Shown piece by piece: positions 31,169-39,017 of a DNA stretch of 64,000 nt; position 1 is the first letter of the stretch, and the number at the start of each line of letters is the position of its first letter. A program made the translations under genes and the position numbers. The notes beneath the pieces are model-generated. The model saw only the letters and a list, made by a program, of their open reading frames with translations. It made no database searches and was not told the DNA's origin. The stretch is from a virus: positions 41,623-105,622 of IMG/VR virus record IMGVR_UViG_3300033145_001156. One strand, written 5' to 3'.

Positions 31169-31618
31169 GTGGAAGAGATGACTTGCAGCGATGAGGAGTT
31201 CCCTGCCATAACCGTAGATGTCTTGGATGCGCTGGTGCGAGAACTGAAGGAGCGGATGCCTTCTGAGGGGTTGTATCTCACGAACTGGGGCAACGAAGGG
31301 TATACCTTGCCGAGCGATGACCACGTCGTGCCTCGGCGCTGGCTAGCTGACATGGGCGAGGATGAGCGAGAAGGAATAGAAGCATGGCACACATGGACTT
31401 TGAGGCGGGATTACAAAGAGAGGTGGGCAAAGATGGCGAGGATAGACGTGAGGAGCAGCATAGAGGAGCAGTTGGGGGCGATGACGCAGGACGACGTGGA
31501 CAGGTTCTGCAACATAGCCAACTTAGCCAAGATGACCACAGAGGAGTTTGGGGAGTGGTTCGAAGACTGGTCGCTGGAGGGGCTGGCGCAATTACTGACT
31601 GCGAGGATAGCAGAATGA
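31169..31618 (+). CDS. Hypothetical protein, 149 aa
   Basis: Unknown. GTG start. Acidic and helical with frequent Glu-Trp pairs (EEFGEWFEDWSLEGLAQLL); the N-terminal TCSDEEF and EELVRELKER-like run do not identify a family. Overlaps the next gene by 4 bp. Confidence 0.5.
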   Translation: MEEMTCSDEEFPAITVDVLDALVRELKERMPSEGLYLTNWGNEGYTLPSDDHVVPRRWLADMGEDEREGIEAWHTWTLRRDYKERWAKMARIDVRSSIEEQLGAMTQDDVDRFCNIANLAKMTTEEFGEWFEDWSLEGLAQLLTARIAE

Positions 31619-31851
31619 TATGTGCGGTCTGCGGGCGCGAGGACAAGTTTGACTTCCACGTGCTAGACACGGTGTGGATATGCGTGGTGCCGGAAGAGTG
31701 GTGGGATGAACACGTCTGCCTGAGCTGCTTCGACGAGTTGGCGTTCAAGAAGAGCTACAGGTACACCATCAAGGTGTTGTACTTCGACGGGCATCGACAG
31801 CCGATCACGTTCACGGCCCGGGAAGGGATAATCGAGGAGGAGAGAGGATGA
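31615..31851 (+). CDS. Zinc-finger protein, 78 aa
   Basis: ATG 31615 (ATGA overlap). CAVCGRED...VVPEEWWDEHVCLSCFDELA gives a four-Cys site with the spacing of small phage proteins that carry VVP...VCL.CFD. A beta-rich tail follows. Function unknown. Confidence 0.6.
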   Translation: MICAVCGREDKFDFHVLDTVWICVVPEEWWDEHVCLSCFDELAFKKSYRYTIKVLYFDGHRQPITFTAREGIIEEERG

Positions 31852-32156
31852 CTGCTATCAACACGGAATTTGAAACCATGGAATTCAGGGTACAACCGCC
31901 AGAACAGAGGGAGAGAAAGGGGATAGATATCAAAAGGCTGTTCGCGAAGCTATGGTCACTCCAATACCCGAAACGGTATCGTGAAGACTTCATGTACTGC
32001 TGGGAGCAGTGGCGATACACGGATTGGCCAGAAAGCGGCCTATGGTGGGCTTGCCAAGTGTTCGGAGAGTATGTCTATCCCGGTTGGACTTATAGCGATG
32101 AAGAGCGTGAGATCCTTGAGCAGCAGAGAACGGCAAGACAAGAGGCGCAGGCCTGA
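31848..32156 (+). CDS. Hypothetical protein, 102 aa
   Basis: Unknown. ATGA overlap. Aromatic-rich middle (YPKRYREDFMYCWEQWRYTDWPESGLWWACQ written in two parts of one helix-like region) and a Glu/Gln-rich end. Less GC-rich than its neighbours. Confidence 0.5.
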   Translation: MTAINTEFETMEFRVQPPEQRERKGIDIKRLFAKLWSLQYPKRYREDFMYCWEQWRYTDWPESGLWWACQVFGEYVYPGWTYSDEEREILEQQRTARQEAQA

Positions 32157-32171
32157 AGAAGGGGGAAGGGA

Positions 32172-32348
32172 ATGATTTGGCAAGTAGTTGACGTTGTGGC
32201 GTTGTGGGTTGGGAGGGCCGTGCTGGGTCTGATGGTGCTGACGGTGGCGACCATCCTCGTGGGCATGTTCGCCATCGGGTTCCAGGTCGTCCGGAAGGGC
32301 GCGCGGGACGCGTGGCGGGCCATCAAAGTCGCACGGAAGGGCAAATGA
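32172..32348 (+). CDS. 58-aa single-pass membrane protein
   Basis: AAGAAGGGGGAAGGG precedes ATG 32172. About 28 hydrophobic residues (8-38, ending TVATILVGMFAIGFQVV) and a strongly basic tail (RKGARDAWRAIKVARKGK), i.e. N-out/C-in by the positive-inside rule. The largest and most holin-like of the small membrane peptides, but distant from the transglycosylase. Confidence 0.55.
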   Translation: MIWQVVDVVALWVGRAVLGLMVLTVATILVGMFAIGFQVVRKGARDAWRAIKVARKGK

Positions 32349-32614
32349 GGGTAGTCGGGGACCTGGCAGTCGACGAGGAAGGCTACATGTACTTCAGGAT
32401 ATGCACCACGCATGGCTGGACGCCCGGGCGGAACAAGCTGTGCCGGGTGGGCGGCGGCATGGTGTTCTTCTGGGACGACTACATCGGGGTCGAGAGGGGG
32501 TTCCCCATCGGGGAGTTCGTGGAATGGCTGAGAGAGGTAGATGATGAAGTATCAGGAACCGGAGAAGCTGAGCGACAGCAAGCTGAAGGCGTACCACTGG
32601 TGGCTGCATTCTAG
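32345..32614 (+). CDS. Hypothetical protein, 89 aa
   Basis: ATGA overlap with the membrane protein. Compact beta-rich start (VDEEGYMYFRICTTHGW) and VGGGMVFFWDDYIG. The last 20 residues overlap the methyltransferase start and look like run-on. Unknown. Confidence 0.5.
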   Translation: MRVVGDLAVDEEGYMYFRICTTHGWTPGRNKLCRVGGGMVFFWDDYIGVERGFPIGEFVEWLREVDDEVSGTGEAERQQAEGVPLVAAF

Positions 32615-33617
32615 GTACAGCCGGGAGGACGTGAGTAGGAAGGAGGTCGCCAGGAGGCACACCGAGGCTGTCAGGGTGATGGAGGCCCGCGGGGTGAAGC
32701 ATCCCAGGCAGGACAAGCTGGATAGAGCGACGGTGGACGACTTTGCGCGAAGACGTGAAGGCGGGCCAGGAAAGGGTCGGAGAAGTCCTGTGAAAGATGA
32801 AGACCAGAATGAGGCCGAGCCAGGCAGGGAGACACAGGACTTTGCGCAAAGTTTGGAGGAGTCGCATAGTCGGAGCAAGTGCATGAGGTGTGACGAACCG
32901 CCGGTAGTGGATGTCCAGTGGGCCGACGGTCGTGGGAGGGCGTGGTTCTGCCTGCCGTGCTTCAGGGAATGGATCAAGGGAGAATATGAAGGAGACGACA
33001 GGGAGATAGTCAGGGCGTTCCACGTCCTCGACGGGGAGGTCCCGAAGAAGATAGGGGATGGAGAGCAGGTTAAGAAGCTAGGTGACCAATTGAAGGACAA
33101 GGAGATAGCTGAGCGCATCGAGAAGTTGACAGGGATGGAGGAGGCGCGGCGGCTGGACGACACCTACAAGCCCGAATACTTCGAGAAGTGGATGGACTGG
33201 GACAGGCACGTGCGCGCGTGGAATGCGATAAAGCCGCACCTGAGGGGGCAGTCGTTCCTGGACGTGGGCTGCGGGATGGGGTTCGCGCTGTCGCAGCTGA
33301 GGCAGGCGGGCTACAGGGTGAGGGGAACGGAAGTGAGTCCGTGGGCCATAGGGTTCTGCGCCGCGCTGGGGATCAGGGTGGACAGGGCCAGCGCTACCAA
33401 GCTGCCCTACGAGGACGGATCGTTCGACACCGTGTTCTCGATGTTCCTGCTGGACGACGTCCCCGGGAAGGCCGTCGAGGAGTCAATCAGGGTCGCGAGG
33501 ATGAGGGCGGTGCACCTGGTCCCCGACGTGGAGAAGTGGGCGGGGGGGGAGCTGGCGGACGGGTTCCGGGTGCTGGTACACGACAAGTCGGCGGCGAAGT
33601 CCGGGCAGGAAGCGTGA
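32541..33617 (+). CDS. Composite protein: N-terminal module, zinc knuckle, class I SAM methyltransferase
   Basis: 358 residues in three parts. Residues 1-68: LSDSKLKAYHWWLHSRYSREDV, a small helical module. Residues 113-150: CMRCDEPPVV...FCLPCFREW, a zinc knuckle. Residues 205-358: a class I methyltransferase with FLDVGCGMGFAL (motif I), GTEVSPWAIGF (motif II), LPYEDGSFDTVFSM (motif IV) for an unknown small-molecule or sugar substrate. Palindrome copies lie exactly between parts 1 and 2 (32741 and 32840), translated as DFARR and DFAQS, so I infer gene fusion at these seams. Confidence 0.75.
   Translation: MMKYQEPEKLSDSKLKAYHWWLHSRYSREDVSRKEVARRHTEAVRVMEARGVKHPRQDKLDRATVDDFARRREGGPGKGRRSPVKDEDQNEAEPGRETQDFAQSLEESHSRSKCMRCDEPPVVDVQWADGRGRAWFCLPCFREWIKGEYEGDDREIVRAFHVLDGEVPKKIGDGEQVKKLGDQLKDKEIAERIEKLTGMEEARRLDDTYKPEYFEKWMDWDRHVRAWNAIKPHLRGQSFLDVGCGMGFALSQLRQAGYRVRGTEVSPWAIGFCAALGIRVDRASATKLPYEDGSFDTVFSMFLLDDVPGKAVEESIRVARMRAVHLVPDVEKWAGGELADGFRVLVHDKSAAKSGQEA
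32741..32752 (+). repeat. Palindrome variant CTTTGCGCGAAG (one mismatch), intragenic seam
   Basis: Translated as DFARR between the first module of the composite methyltransferase and a linker; ACGTGAAGGCGGG follows. Confidence 0.8.
32840..32851 (+). repeat. CTTTGCGCAAAG palindrome, exact copy 7, intragenic seam
   Basis: Translated as DFAQS immediately before the zinc-knuckle module; GGA precedes and TTTGGAGGAG follows, i.e. a relic Shine-Dalgarno now read through. Confidence 0.88.
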
Positions 33618-33618
33618 T

Positions 33619-33646
33619 TTGACACAAGCCGTGGATTCACTATAAT
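33619..33646 (+). promoter_or_regulatory. Sigma-70 promoter, TTGACA-16-TATAAT
   Basis: Perfect consensus hexamers (33619-33624 and 33641-33646), 16-bp spacer, in the 135-bp gap before the capsid operon. Start expected near 33653, giving a leader of about 100 nt with two hairpins before ATG 33753. Confidence 0.88.
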
Positions 33647-33652
33647 ATGATT

Positions 33653-33742
33653 AGCAAGCGGATAATGCGGGGATGACCCGCTACAACTGAATAGATACTA
33701 TCGCGAGGCCGGAGAGCCCTTTTCTCCGGCCTTTTGCGTTTT
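33653..33742 (+). ncRNA. Attenuator-like leader or small phage RNA
   Basis: Predicted transcript from the promoter at 33619. It contains GCGGG-GATGA-CCCGC (33667-33681) and then the terminator-like hairpin at 33707-33731. No ORF with a ribosome site is contained. It could be a short stable RNA or a leader read through only with antitermination. Confidence 0.5.
33707..33742 (+). terminator. Intrinsic terminator hairpin in the capsid-operon leader
   Basis: 9-bp perfect stem GGCCGGAGA / TCTCCGGCC (33707-33715 with 33723-33731), 7-nt loop, followed by TTTTGCGTTTT. It lies about 55-80 nt downstream of a consensus promoter and 10 bp before the Shine-Dalgarno of 33753. Confidence 0.8.
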
Positions 33743-33752
33743 GGAGGTGGAC

Positions 33753-34070
33753 ATGTACAAGTACGGCGTCCCGTTCAGGGAGGCCAAGATGAAGACTGTC
33801 GACGGCATAAAAATGCCAGCTTCGGCTTTCCTCTACGTTCCCGACCCGGAACTTCCCAGCACGTGGAGGCTGCCGATCCGGGACAAGGACGGGAAGATGA
33901 CCGCCAAGCAGTTGGGCATGGCGGCTGCGGCGCTGGGGCCCGGGTTCAGGGGGCAGAGGGTCGAGCTCCCCGCCGGGGCGAGGAAGGCTGCGGCAAGGAA
34001 GCTGATCGGGTTGTACAGGAAGCTGGACAAGGAACCACCCCCATATCTCAAGAAGATAGGAGGTGGATGA
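33753..34070 (+). CDS. Head-region protein, 105 aa
   Basis: ATG 33753 with GGAGGTGG upstream. VPDPELPSTWRLPI..KDGKMT, then ALGPGFRGQRVELP and a basic helix KAAARKLIGLYRKL. Proteins or domains of this pattern precede phage head proteases and may interact with scaffold; a precise role is unknown. Overlaps the protease gene by 4 bp. Confidence 0.6.
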   Translation: MYKYGVPFREAKMKTVDGIKMPASAFLYVPDPELPSTWRLPIRDKDGKMTAKQLGMAAAALGPGFRGQRVELPAGARKAAARKLIGLYRKLDKEPPPYLKKIGGG

Positions 34071-35419
34071 TGCCGTGGGTTTTGAGTGACGTAGATAAGC
34101 ATAAGGCAGGGTTGAGCAAGAAGCAGAAGGAGTTATGGCTGAAGGTAGCCAACCCGGCGCGGGAGCGGTGCCTCGGCAAGATCGAGGGGACGCCCAGCAA
34201 GGAGCAGATCAAGAAGTGCGAGGGCAGCGCCATCCGGCAGGCCAATGCGGTCGTGGGAGGCAAGGTGAGCGAGGTGCAGATATGCGAGGCGTCGCCCAGC
34301 CACGAGATCTACCTGACTGAGAAGGAGGGTAGGAAGTGGCGGGTGGGCCTCATAGACGAGGGGATGTCGGGCAACCGACGCCTCTATACCGGGGAAGTGC
34401 TTCGGGAGGCGGTCAATCTTTTCGAGGGGGCCCCGAGTTTCGCAGACCATCCCACCACCGACGAGGAGGCTGAGAGGCCGGAGCGCAGCATCCGCGACAA
34501 GATGGGCGTGTTCGAGAACCCCGTCTGGGAATCCGACGGAATCAAGGCGGACTTCATACCGATAGATCCCTGGCTACGTGAAGTCATGCTGACGAGCTTC
34601 AACGAGGGTGTCCCGGACTTCGTGCAGTTCTCGATAAACGCCAAGGGGCTCGCGGAGAGCGAGAAAGACGCCCACGGGAAGTACCAAAACGTCACGCGGA
34701 TACTGAGCGTGCAGTCCGTGGACGTCGTGACGCAGGCCGCGGCTGGCGGGAAGGTGATAGAACTACTGGCGTCCCAGAAAGAGGATGCTGAAATCGAGGA
34801 GGAGAGGATGATAGACTGGAAAGAGTTGACTGTCAAGGAGCTCGCGGACAACTGTCCGGAACTCCTGGAGTCGATACGTGTAGAAGAGAAAGCGAAAGCC
34901 TACGGCGAGAAGGAGGAGCTGTTCGCGCTCCAGGAGACCATCAAGGGGCTGGAGGACGATAAGGTCACCCTGGAGGCCGAGAAGACGGCCCTGGGCGAGA
35001 AGATCGCGGGCCTCGAGGGCGAGAAGGCAGAGCTCGAGGGGGCGGTCAGCAAGATGACCGTGAGCGCCCGGATGGTGGAGGCTTCGAACGTCGTGGTCCA
35101 GAAGATCGCCGAGGCGGAACTCCCGGACGTGACGAGGAAGAAGCTGACGAAGCTCTTCGAGGTCACCGTGGAGGCGTACGCCAAGGACGGATCGGAGGAG
35201 GCTGGTGCGAAGCTGGAGCAGGTCATCACCGACGCCATCGAGGCCGAGAGGGTGTACCTGGACGAGCTGATGAAGCAGCCCGAGATCACGGGCATGGGCA
35301 AGACGGAGAAGGAAGGCCTGACGATGGGGGACGCGAAGACGAAGCTGAAGGAGGCGTTCATGAGGCATGGCCACTCCGAGGAGGAAGCGGAGGAAATGGC
35401 AGGAGGCAGGAATGGCTAA
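34067..35419 (+). CDS. Prohead protease/scaffold fusion
   Basis: 450 residues. Residues 1-70 form a basic helical domain (SKKQKELWLKVANPARERCL). Residues about 80-245 read as a capsid maturation protease: GMSGNRRLYTGEVL, FADHPTTDEEAERPERSI, VPDFVQFSINAKG and the SVDVVTQAAAGGK end typical of phage head proteases with a ...SVDVVT.PAAGG signature. Residues 260-430 are a long coiled coil (LEDDKVTLEAEKTALGEKIA) expected to act as scaffold. No separate scaffold gene is seen, so one polypeptide probably does both jobs. Confidence 0.78.
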   Translation: MMPWVLSDVDKHKAGLSKKQKELWLKVANPARERCLGKIEGTPSKEQIKKCEGSAIRQANAVVGGKVSEVQICEASPSHEIYLTEKEGRKWRVGLIDEGMSGNRRLYTGEVLREAVNLFEGAPSFADHPTTDEEAERPERSIRDKMGVFENPVWESDGIKADFIPIDPWLREVMLTSFNEGVPDFVQFSINAKGLAESEKDAHGKYQNVTRILSVQSVDVVTQAAAGGKVIELLASQKEDAEIEEERMIDWKELTVKELADNCPELLESIRVEEKAKAYGEKEELFALQETIKGLEDDKVTLEAEKTALGEKIAGLEGEKAELEGAVSKMTVSARMVEASNVVVQKIAEAELPDVTRKKLTKLFEVTVEAYAKDGSEEAGAKLEQVITDAIEAERVYLDELMKQPEITGMGKTEKEGLTMGDAKTKLKEAFMRHGHSEEEAEEMAGGRNG

Positions 35420-36473
35420 GAACGAGTGTTGGAGCAAGGGCGGCGGATACGAGCTGCTCATGGAGGAAGTCAAGACAGACCACCCCGGGACTCTCGACAG
35501 CGGTGAGGCGTTCCGGGCGAGCGAGTTCACCGGCGTCGCGCTGGTGGACATAGCGGACGCTGGGAGCGGGACGATCACGCGCGCGATGGGTTTCGGGCTG
35601 ACGGTTGCTGCCACGGATGACGGCGGGGCGAGTGCCGTGGCGCTCGGGGATCCGCTGTACTACCACTCGGACGACGGGGCCGTCAACAAGGTCGTGAACG
35701 ACGGGTACTTCATCGGGTGGGCATGGGGCGTGGTGGCTTCTGGGTCAGCCGTCATCTGCGTGCTGCTGGACCAGGACCCGGACTACACCAGGTTCATGGA
35801 CGAGCAGCTCCTGGAGTTCGGCGACGGGGCGGGCACGAAGGAGGACGCGGGGGACGTGCAGATCTGGTTCGACCTGGCCGACCAGGATTTCATGGTCAGC
35901 AATTTACTAGCCGGGAGCGACGTCCGCATTGACACGACCGATGACGGTAGGATCGAGCTGAACAGCCATACTTACGGGGCCACCATCCCGAACTGGGAAG
36001 GTATAGTGCGGGTTAATCCTACGTTTGGCACGGCTAATCCGGCTCTTGACGTGTGCACGTTCAACGTGCAGCCATTAGTGCTTGATACCGTTACTGGTAC
36101 CAACATTATTGGTTCGCAGAGCGACATCTACATAAATGGTGGAGTTGGTGATTGGTCGGGAGTGATGCGCGCTGGTCAGTTCCAGGTCACGGATGATGCT
36201 GTTGCTGGGCGTACAATCGCTGGGCCGGTCATGATGATCAGAACATGGCAGCAGTTGATCGCCACAGTGACTAACGGCGTGTATGCTATCTACTCAGACA
36301 TAGCAACTGGAGGCACTGGATATACAGCATGGCTGTGGGTGGGCGACGACGGCGGACAGCAGGCTGACTTGGCATCTGCGGTAAGCGCTACAGTTATTGC
36401 AGTTGTCACTTGCGAAGTGGATGGGGCTGCTGTGGGTTACATCCCGGTCTATGACGGATACACACCTGCATAA
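35412..36473 (+). CDS. Capsid decoration-like protein (DUF2190-type N-terminus) with C-terminal extension
   Basis: Residues 1-120 follow the small capsid cement fold: GEAFRASEFTGVALVDIADAGSGT, GASAVALGDPLYYH, NKVVNDGYFIGWAWGVVASGSAVICVLL. The remaining 230 residues are a second, beta-rich domain in AT-richer codon style (from about 36000), probably a receptor-exposed or trimeric extension. Typical members of this family are 110-150 residues, so the extension is an addition. Confidence 0.65.
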   Translation: MAKNECWSKGGGYELLMEEVKTDHPGTLDSGEAFRASEFTGVALVDIADAGSGTITRAMGFGLTVAATDDGGASAVALGDPLYYHSDDGAVNKVVNDGYFIGWAWGVVASGSAVICVLLDQDPDYTRFMDEQLLEFGDGAGTKEDAGDVQIWFDLADQDFMVSNLLAGSDVRIDTTDDGRIELNSHTYGATIPNWEGIVRVNPTFGTANPALDVCTFNVQPLVLDTVTGTNIIGSQSDIYINGGVGDWSGVMRAGQFQVTDDAVAGRTIAGPVMMIRTWQQLIATVTNGVYAIYSDIATGGTGYTAWLWVGDDGGQQADLASAVSATVIAVVTCEVDGAAVGYIPVYDGYTPA

Positions 36474-36510
36474 CCTAAGTTGATTTGACGTAAACTGAAA
36501 GGGGGGCATC

Positions 36511-36792
36511 GTGCCCAAGGATAAAGACACCAAAACCACGATGAAGGGGCTCGCTTTGAGTGAGGAGCAGAAGAAGGTGGTGGCCGAGCTGCAGAAGTTC
36601 AAGCAGAGGCTCCAGCGGGAGCAGCAGAAGGCCGCCACGATTCAGGACCAGCTCTCTCGACAGGTGGGCGTAATAGCTGAGGTGACGGGGGTCGTCAAGT
36701 ATCTGAGGGCGCAGATGCCTTCTCCCGAAGAGATGACGGGGGAAGTGACCTTGGGCGAGAAGATCTCGCTCAGGGAACCTAAAACTGAATAG
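36511..36792 (+). CDS. Coiled-coil protein, 93 aa, before major capsid
   Basis: GTG 36511 after GAAAGGGGGGC. Heptad-rich from residue 18 to 50 (LSEEQKKVVAELQKFKQRL). Its place just before the capsid gene suggests a scaffold helper or minor head protein; unproven. The 76 bp that follow hold only a good Shine-Dalgarno for the capsid gene. Confidence 0.5.
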   Translation: MPKDKDTKTTMKGLALSEEQKKVVAELQKFKQRLQREQQKAATIQDQLSRQVGVIAEVTGVVKYLRAQMPSPEEMTGEVTLGEKISLREPKTE

Positions 36793-36868
36793 CATCGAGA
36801 TACCAGATACATCGTAGACACATCGCGGCCCTCGGAAGACAAGACACTTACACCATAGGAGGGTGAAC

Positions 36869-38038
36869 ATGAGTGGAGTATTGAAACTGATCGAGAACCT
36901 GGACATCCAGCGAGCGGCGATCCACAAGACGTACGACAAGGACGGCGTAAACCTCCGCAGGCGTTGGAACAGTCCGGAGTGGAACAACAAGGTCGCGGAC
37001 TTCGTGAACCTGTGGGCGGACGTTGAGCAGGGCATCCGACCCAACTGGTACCTGAGAGAAGTCCTGACCACGAGTGACTTCCCGATGCTGTTCGGGGACG
37101 TCCTGGACAGGCGGCTCCTGGCTGCCTACCGGCGCGCCCCGGCGACGTGGCGGGACTACATCAGGACCGACACCGTGCGGGACTTCCGCCAGGTGAAGCG
37201 GTTCGACATCAACACCGGCTCGAGGGTCTTGGACCCGGTGGCCGAGAAGGGCGAGTACACCCCGATCGTCAACAACGAGGGTGAGTACGACTACACGGTC
37301 GGGAAGTACGGCAACCAGAAGGACTACTCCTGGGAGGCCATCGTCAACGACGACTTGGGGGCGCTGAAGAGGGCTCCGGACGAGCTGGCGACGCTAGCGG
37401 CCAACACGGAGGCCTGGTTCGCGACGAGCCTGTTTTCGAATGCCGCGGCCTGGGCTTCAGCCTTCGGCGGGCTAGCATACACCGGCACGGCCAGGCTGGG
37501 GGTCGCGGCGCTGCAGCTGGGCATCACCACGATGCAGACCAGGACCGATCCCGGCGGAGCGCCGATCAACGCGAGGCCGATATGGCTGGTGGTCCCCCCG
37601 AACCTGGAGTTTCAGGCGAGGTCGATCCTCGAGTCCATCGAGCTGGACTGGGAAGGCGCGACGGTCGCCCCGTTGGGGGGCAACGCGTTCACCTACGGGA
37701 CTAAGAACGTCATCAGGGGCTACCTGAAGCTGAGGGTGAACGATTGGCTGCCCATCGTGGGGGCCAACGGCACGGAAGCATGGTACCTGTTCACCGACTA
37801 CAACAACATCCAGGCGATGGAAGTCGGGTTCCTGAGGGGCCACGAGACCCCGGAGGTGCGGATGAAGAGTTCCGATTCCGTGCTCCTGGGCGGCGGGCCT
37901 GTCAGCCCGATGGAGGGCACTTTCCTGGACGACGACGTGGTCTACAGGGTCCGGATGATCATCGGCGGGACCCGGATGGACTGGCGCGGCGCGTACGCTT
38001 CCAACGGTACGGCGGCACAGCCTTCGATCCCTGCGTAA
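36869..38038 (+). CDS. Major capsid protein, Mu gpT-like
   Basis: 389 residues, ATG 36869 with ATAGGAGGGTG upstream. TTSDFPMLFGDVLDRRLLAAYRR (about 66-88), a KDYSWEAIVNDDLGALKRAPDELA core and ARPIWLVVPPNLEFQA follow the pattern of Mu gpT-like and HK97-fold heads. Size, position after protease and decoration genes, and strong translation signals support the call. A GC hairpin follows immediately. Confidence 0.82.
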   Translation: MSGVLKLIENLDIQRAAIHKTYDKDGVNLRRRWNSPEWNNKVADFVNLWADVEQGIRPNWYLREVLTTSDFPMLFGDVLDRRLLAAYRRAPATWRDYIRTDTVRDFRQVKRFDINTGSRVLDPVAEKGEYTPIVNNEGEYDYTVGKYGNQKDYSWEAIVNDDLGALKRAPDELATLAANTEAWFATSLFSNAAAWASAFGGLAYTGTARLGVAALQLGITTMQTRTDPGGAPINARPIWLVVPPNLEFQARSILESIELDWEGATVAPLGGNAFTYGTKNVIRGYLKLRVNDWLPIVGANGTEAWYLFTDYNNIQAMEVGFLRGHETPEVRMKSSDSVLLGGGPVSPMEGTFLDDDVVYRVRMIIGGTRMDWRGAYASNGTAAQPSIPA

Positions 38039-38044
38039 ACACTT

Positions 38045-38066
38045 GAGGGGGCCTCGCGGCCCCCTC
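38045..38066 (+). terminator. GC-rich hairpin after the major capsid gene
   Basis: 9-bp perfect stem GAGGGGGCC / GGCCCCCTC with TCGC tetraloop, 6 bp after the capsid stop, no U-tract. More likely an mRNA-stabilising or processing hairpin than a full terminator. Confidence 0.6.
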
Positions 38067-38082
38067 TGAAGGAGAGGAGAAT

Positions 38083-38565
38083 ATGGCGAGAGGAGCACTT
38101 GGCGTCCAGCCGCCGGACAGTTTCACGCGGCAGGCAGCGAGGGCACTAGCGGTGCTGCCCCCTGCCGGGGCATACGACGCTGCGCCCCTGGAACTCGAAT
38201 CGGGGCTCATGAAGTGGGTGACGCTGAGCGTCACGTACATCCGGGGGGCGGTGAACGGGGCGGTCGACCTCATGATAGAAACCAGCCCCTACAACCAAGC
38301 TGCTGAAGTGCCTGCGGGAGCGCAGGAATGGTTCACTTCGACGCTCTACGTCGCTGGGGCACCACCGCCCGCGCCAGTGGGCAGCGACGTCTATGAGGAG
38401 TTCATCACGTACACCTCCACCCTCGCCACGAATGCGTACACCTACGGACCTATACGGCTCGGGGGGACCATACCTAGGCTGAAGGTGTCCTGCAGGGAGA
38501 GCGGGGTCGTGGGGACCCCGGGGACTTGCCACATAGTAGCGTACTTTGCACCTTATGGAGCGTGA
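38083..38565 (+). CDS. Head decoration/structural protein, 160 aa
   Basis: AAGGAGAGGAG upstream. Beta-rich, Thr/Ala/Gly-rich sequence (SVTYIRGAVNGAVDLMIETSP; YTYGPIRLGGTIPRLKVSCRE), typical of small jelly-roll-like virion proteins. Member of a series of four structural genes after the capsid. Exact role unknown. Confidence 0.55.
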   Translation: MARGALGVQPPDSFTRQAARALAVLPPAGAYDAAPLELESGLMKWVTLSVTYIRGAVNGAVDLMIETSPYNQAAEVPAGAQEWFTSTLYVAGAPPPAPVGSDVYEEFITYTSTLATNAYTYGPIRLGGTIPRLKVSCRESGVVGTPGTCHIVAYFAPYGA

Positions 38566-38568
38566 TAA

Positions 38569-39006
38569 ATGCCAGGACTGACTAACGAAGCCGCGGGGAC
38601 GGCGACTGCATGTGCAGTTCAGGACGTGTTCGACCTCGTAAACGCAGAATTGGTGTTGCAGGAGACCGGTTCCACGTTGACTTCTACGGCTGCGGAGCAG
38701 AACGTATATGTATCAGAAACACCACTTGGGTGCTTTAAGCCGATAGTCGTGTTCATTTCGCTCGATGCGATGGCAGCGGGCGCGGATTCTGTGACCATCA
38801 GGTCATATTATAGAATCGCGGCAGCACCAGCGGGCTATTTGCTCAGCGATACTCAGACATATACGGGTGTCGATGGAGGCCTTGCAGGGGGGCGTGTGTT
38901 AGTAGCAATAGACCTTTATCCGAACCGCTTTGGATGTCGAGTGACATTACAGAGAGTCGGTGGAGCAGATTATGCGTTCCCTTGGGCCGTACACTTAGAG
39001 AATTAG
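38569..39006 (+). CDS. Structural protein, 145 aa
   Basis: Same style as the gene before: VFISLDAMAAGADSVTIRSYYRI and VAIDLYPNRFGCRVTLQRVGG suggest a single beta-sandwich related to its upstream neighbour. AT-richer codon use from about 38700. Confidence 0.5.
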   Translation: MPGLTNEAAGTATACAVQDVFDLVNAELVLQETGSTLTSTAAEQNVYVSETPLGCFKPIVVFISLDAMAAGADSVTIRSYYRIAAAPAGYLLSDTQTYTGVDGGLAGGRVLVAIDLYPNRFGCRVTLQRVGGADYAFPWAVHLEN

Positions 39007-39017
39007 GGAGATGAGAT

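Noticed and set aside
36480-36510. Promoter or palindrome relic at TTGACGTAAACTGAAAGGGGGG
   Set aside because: No -10 at proper distance, and similarity to the palindrome is too weak.
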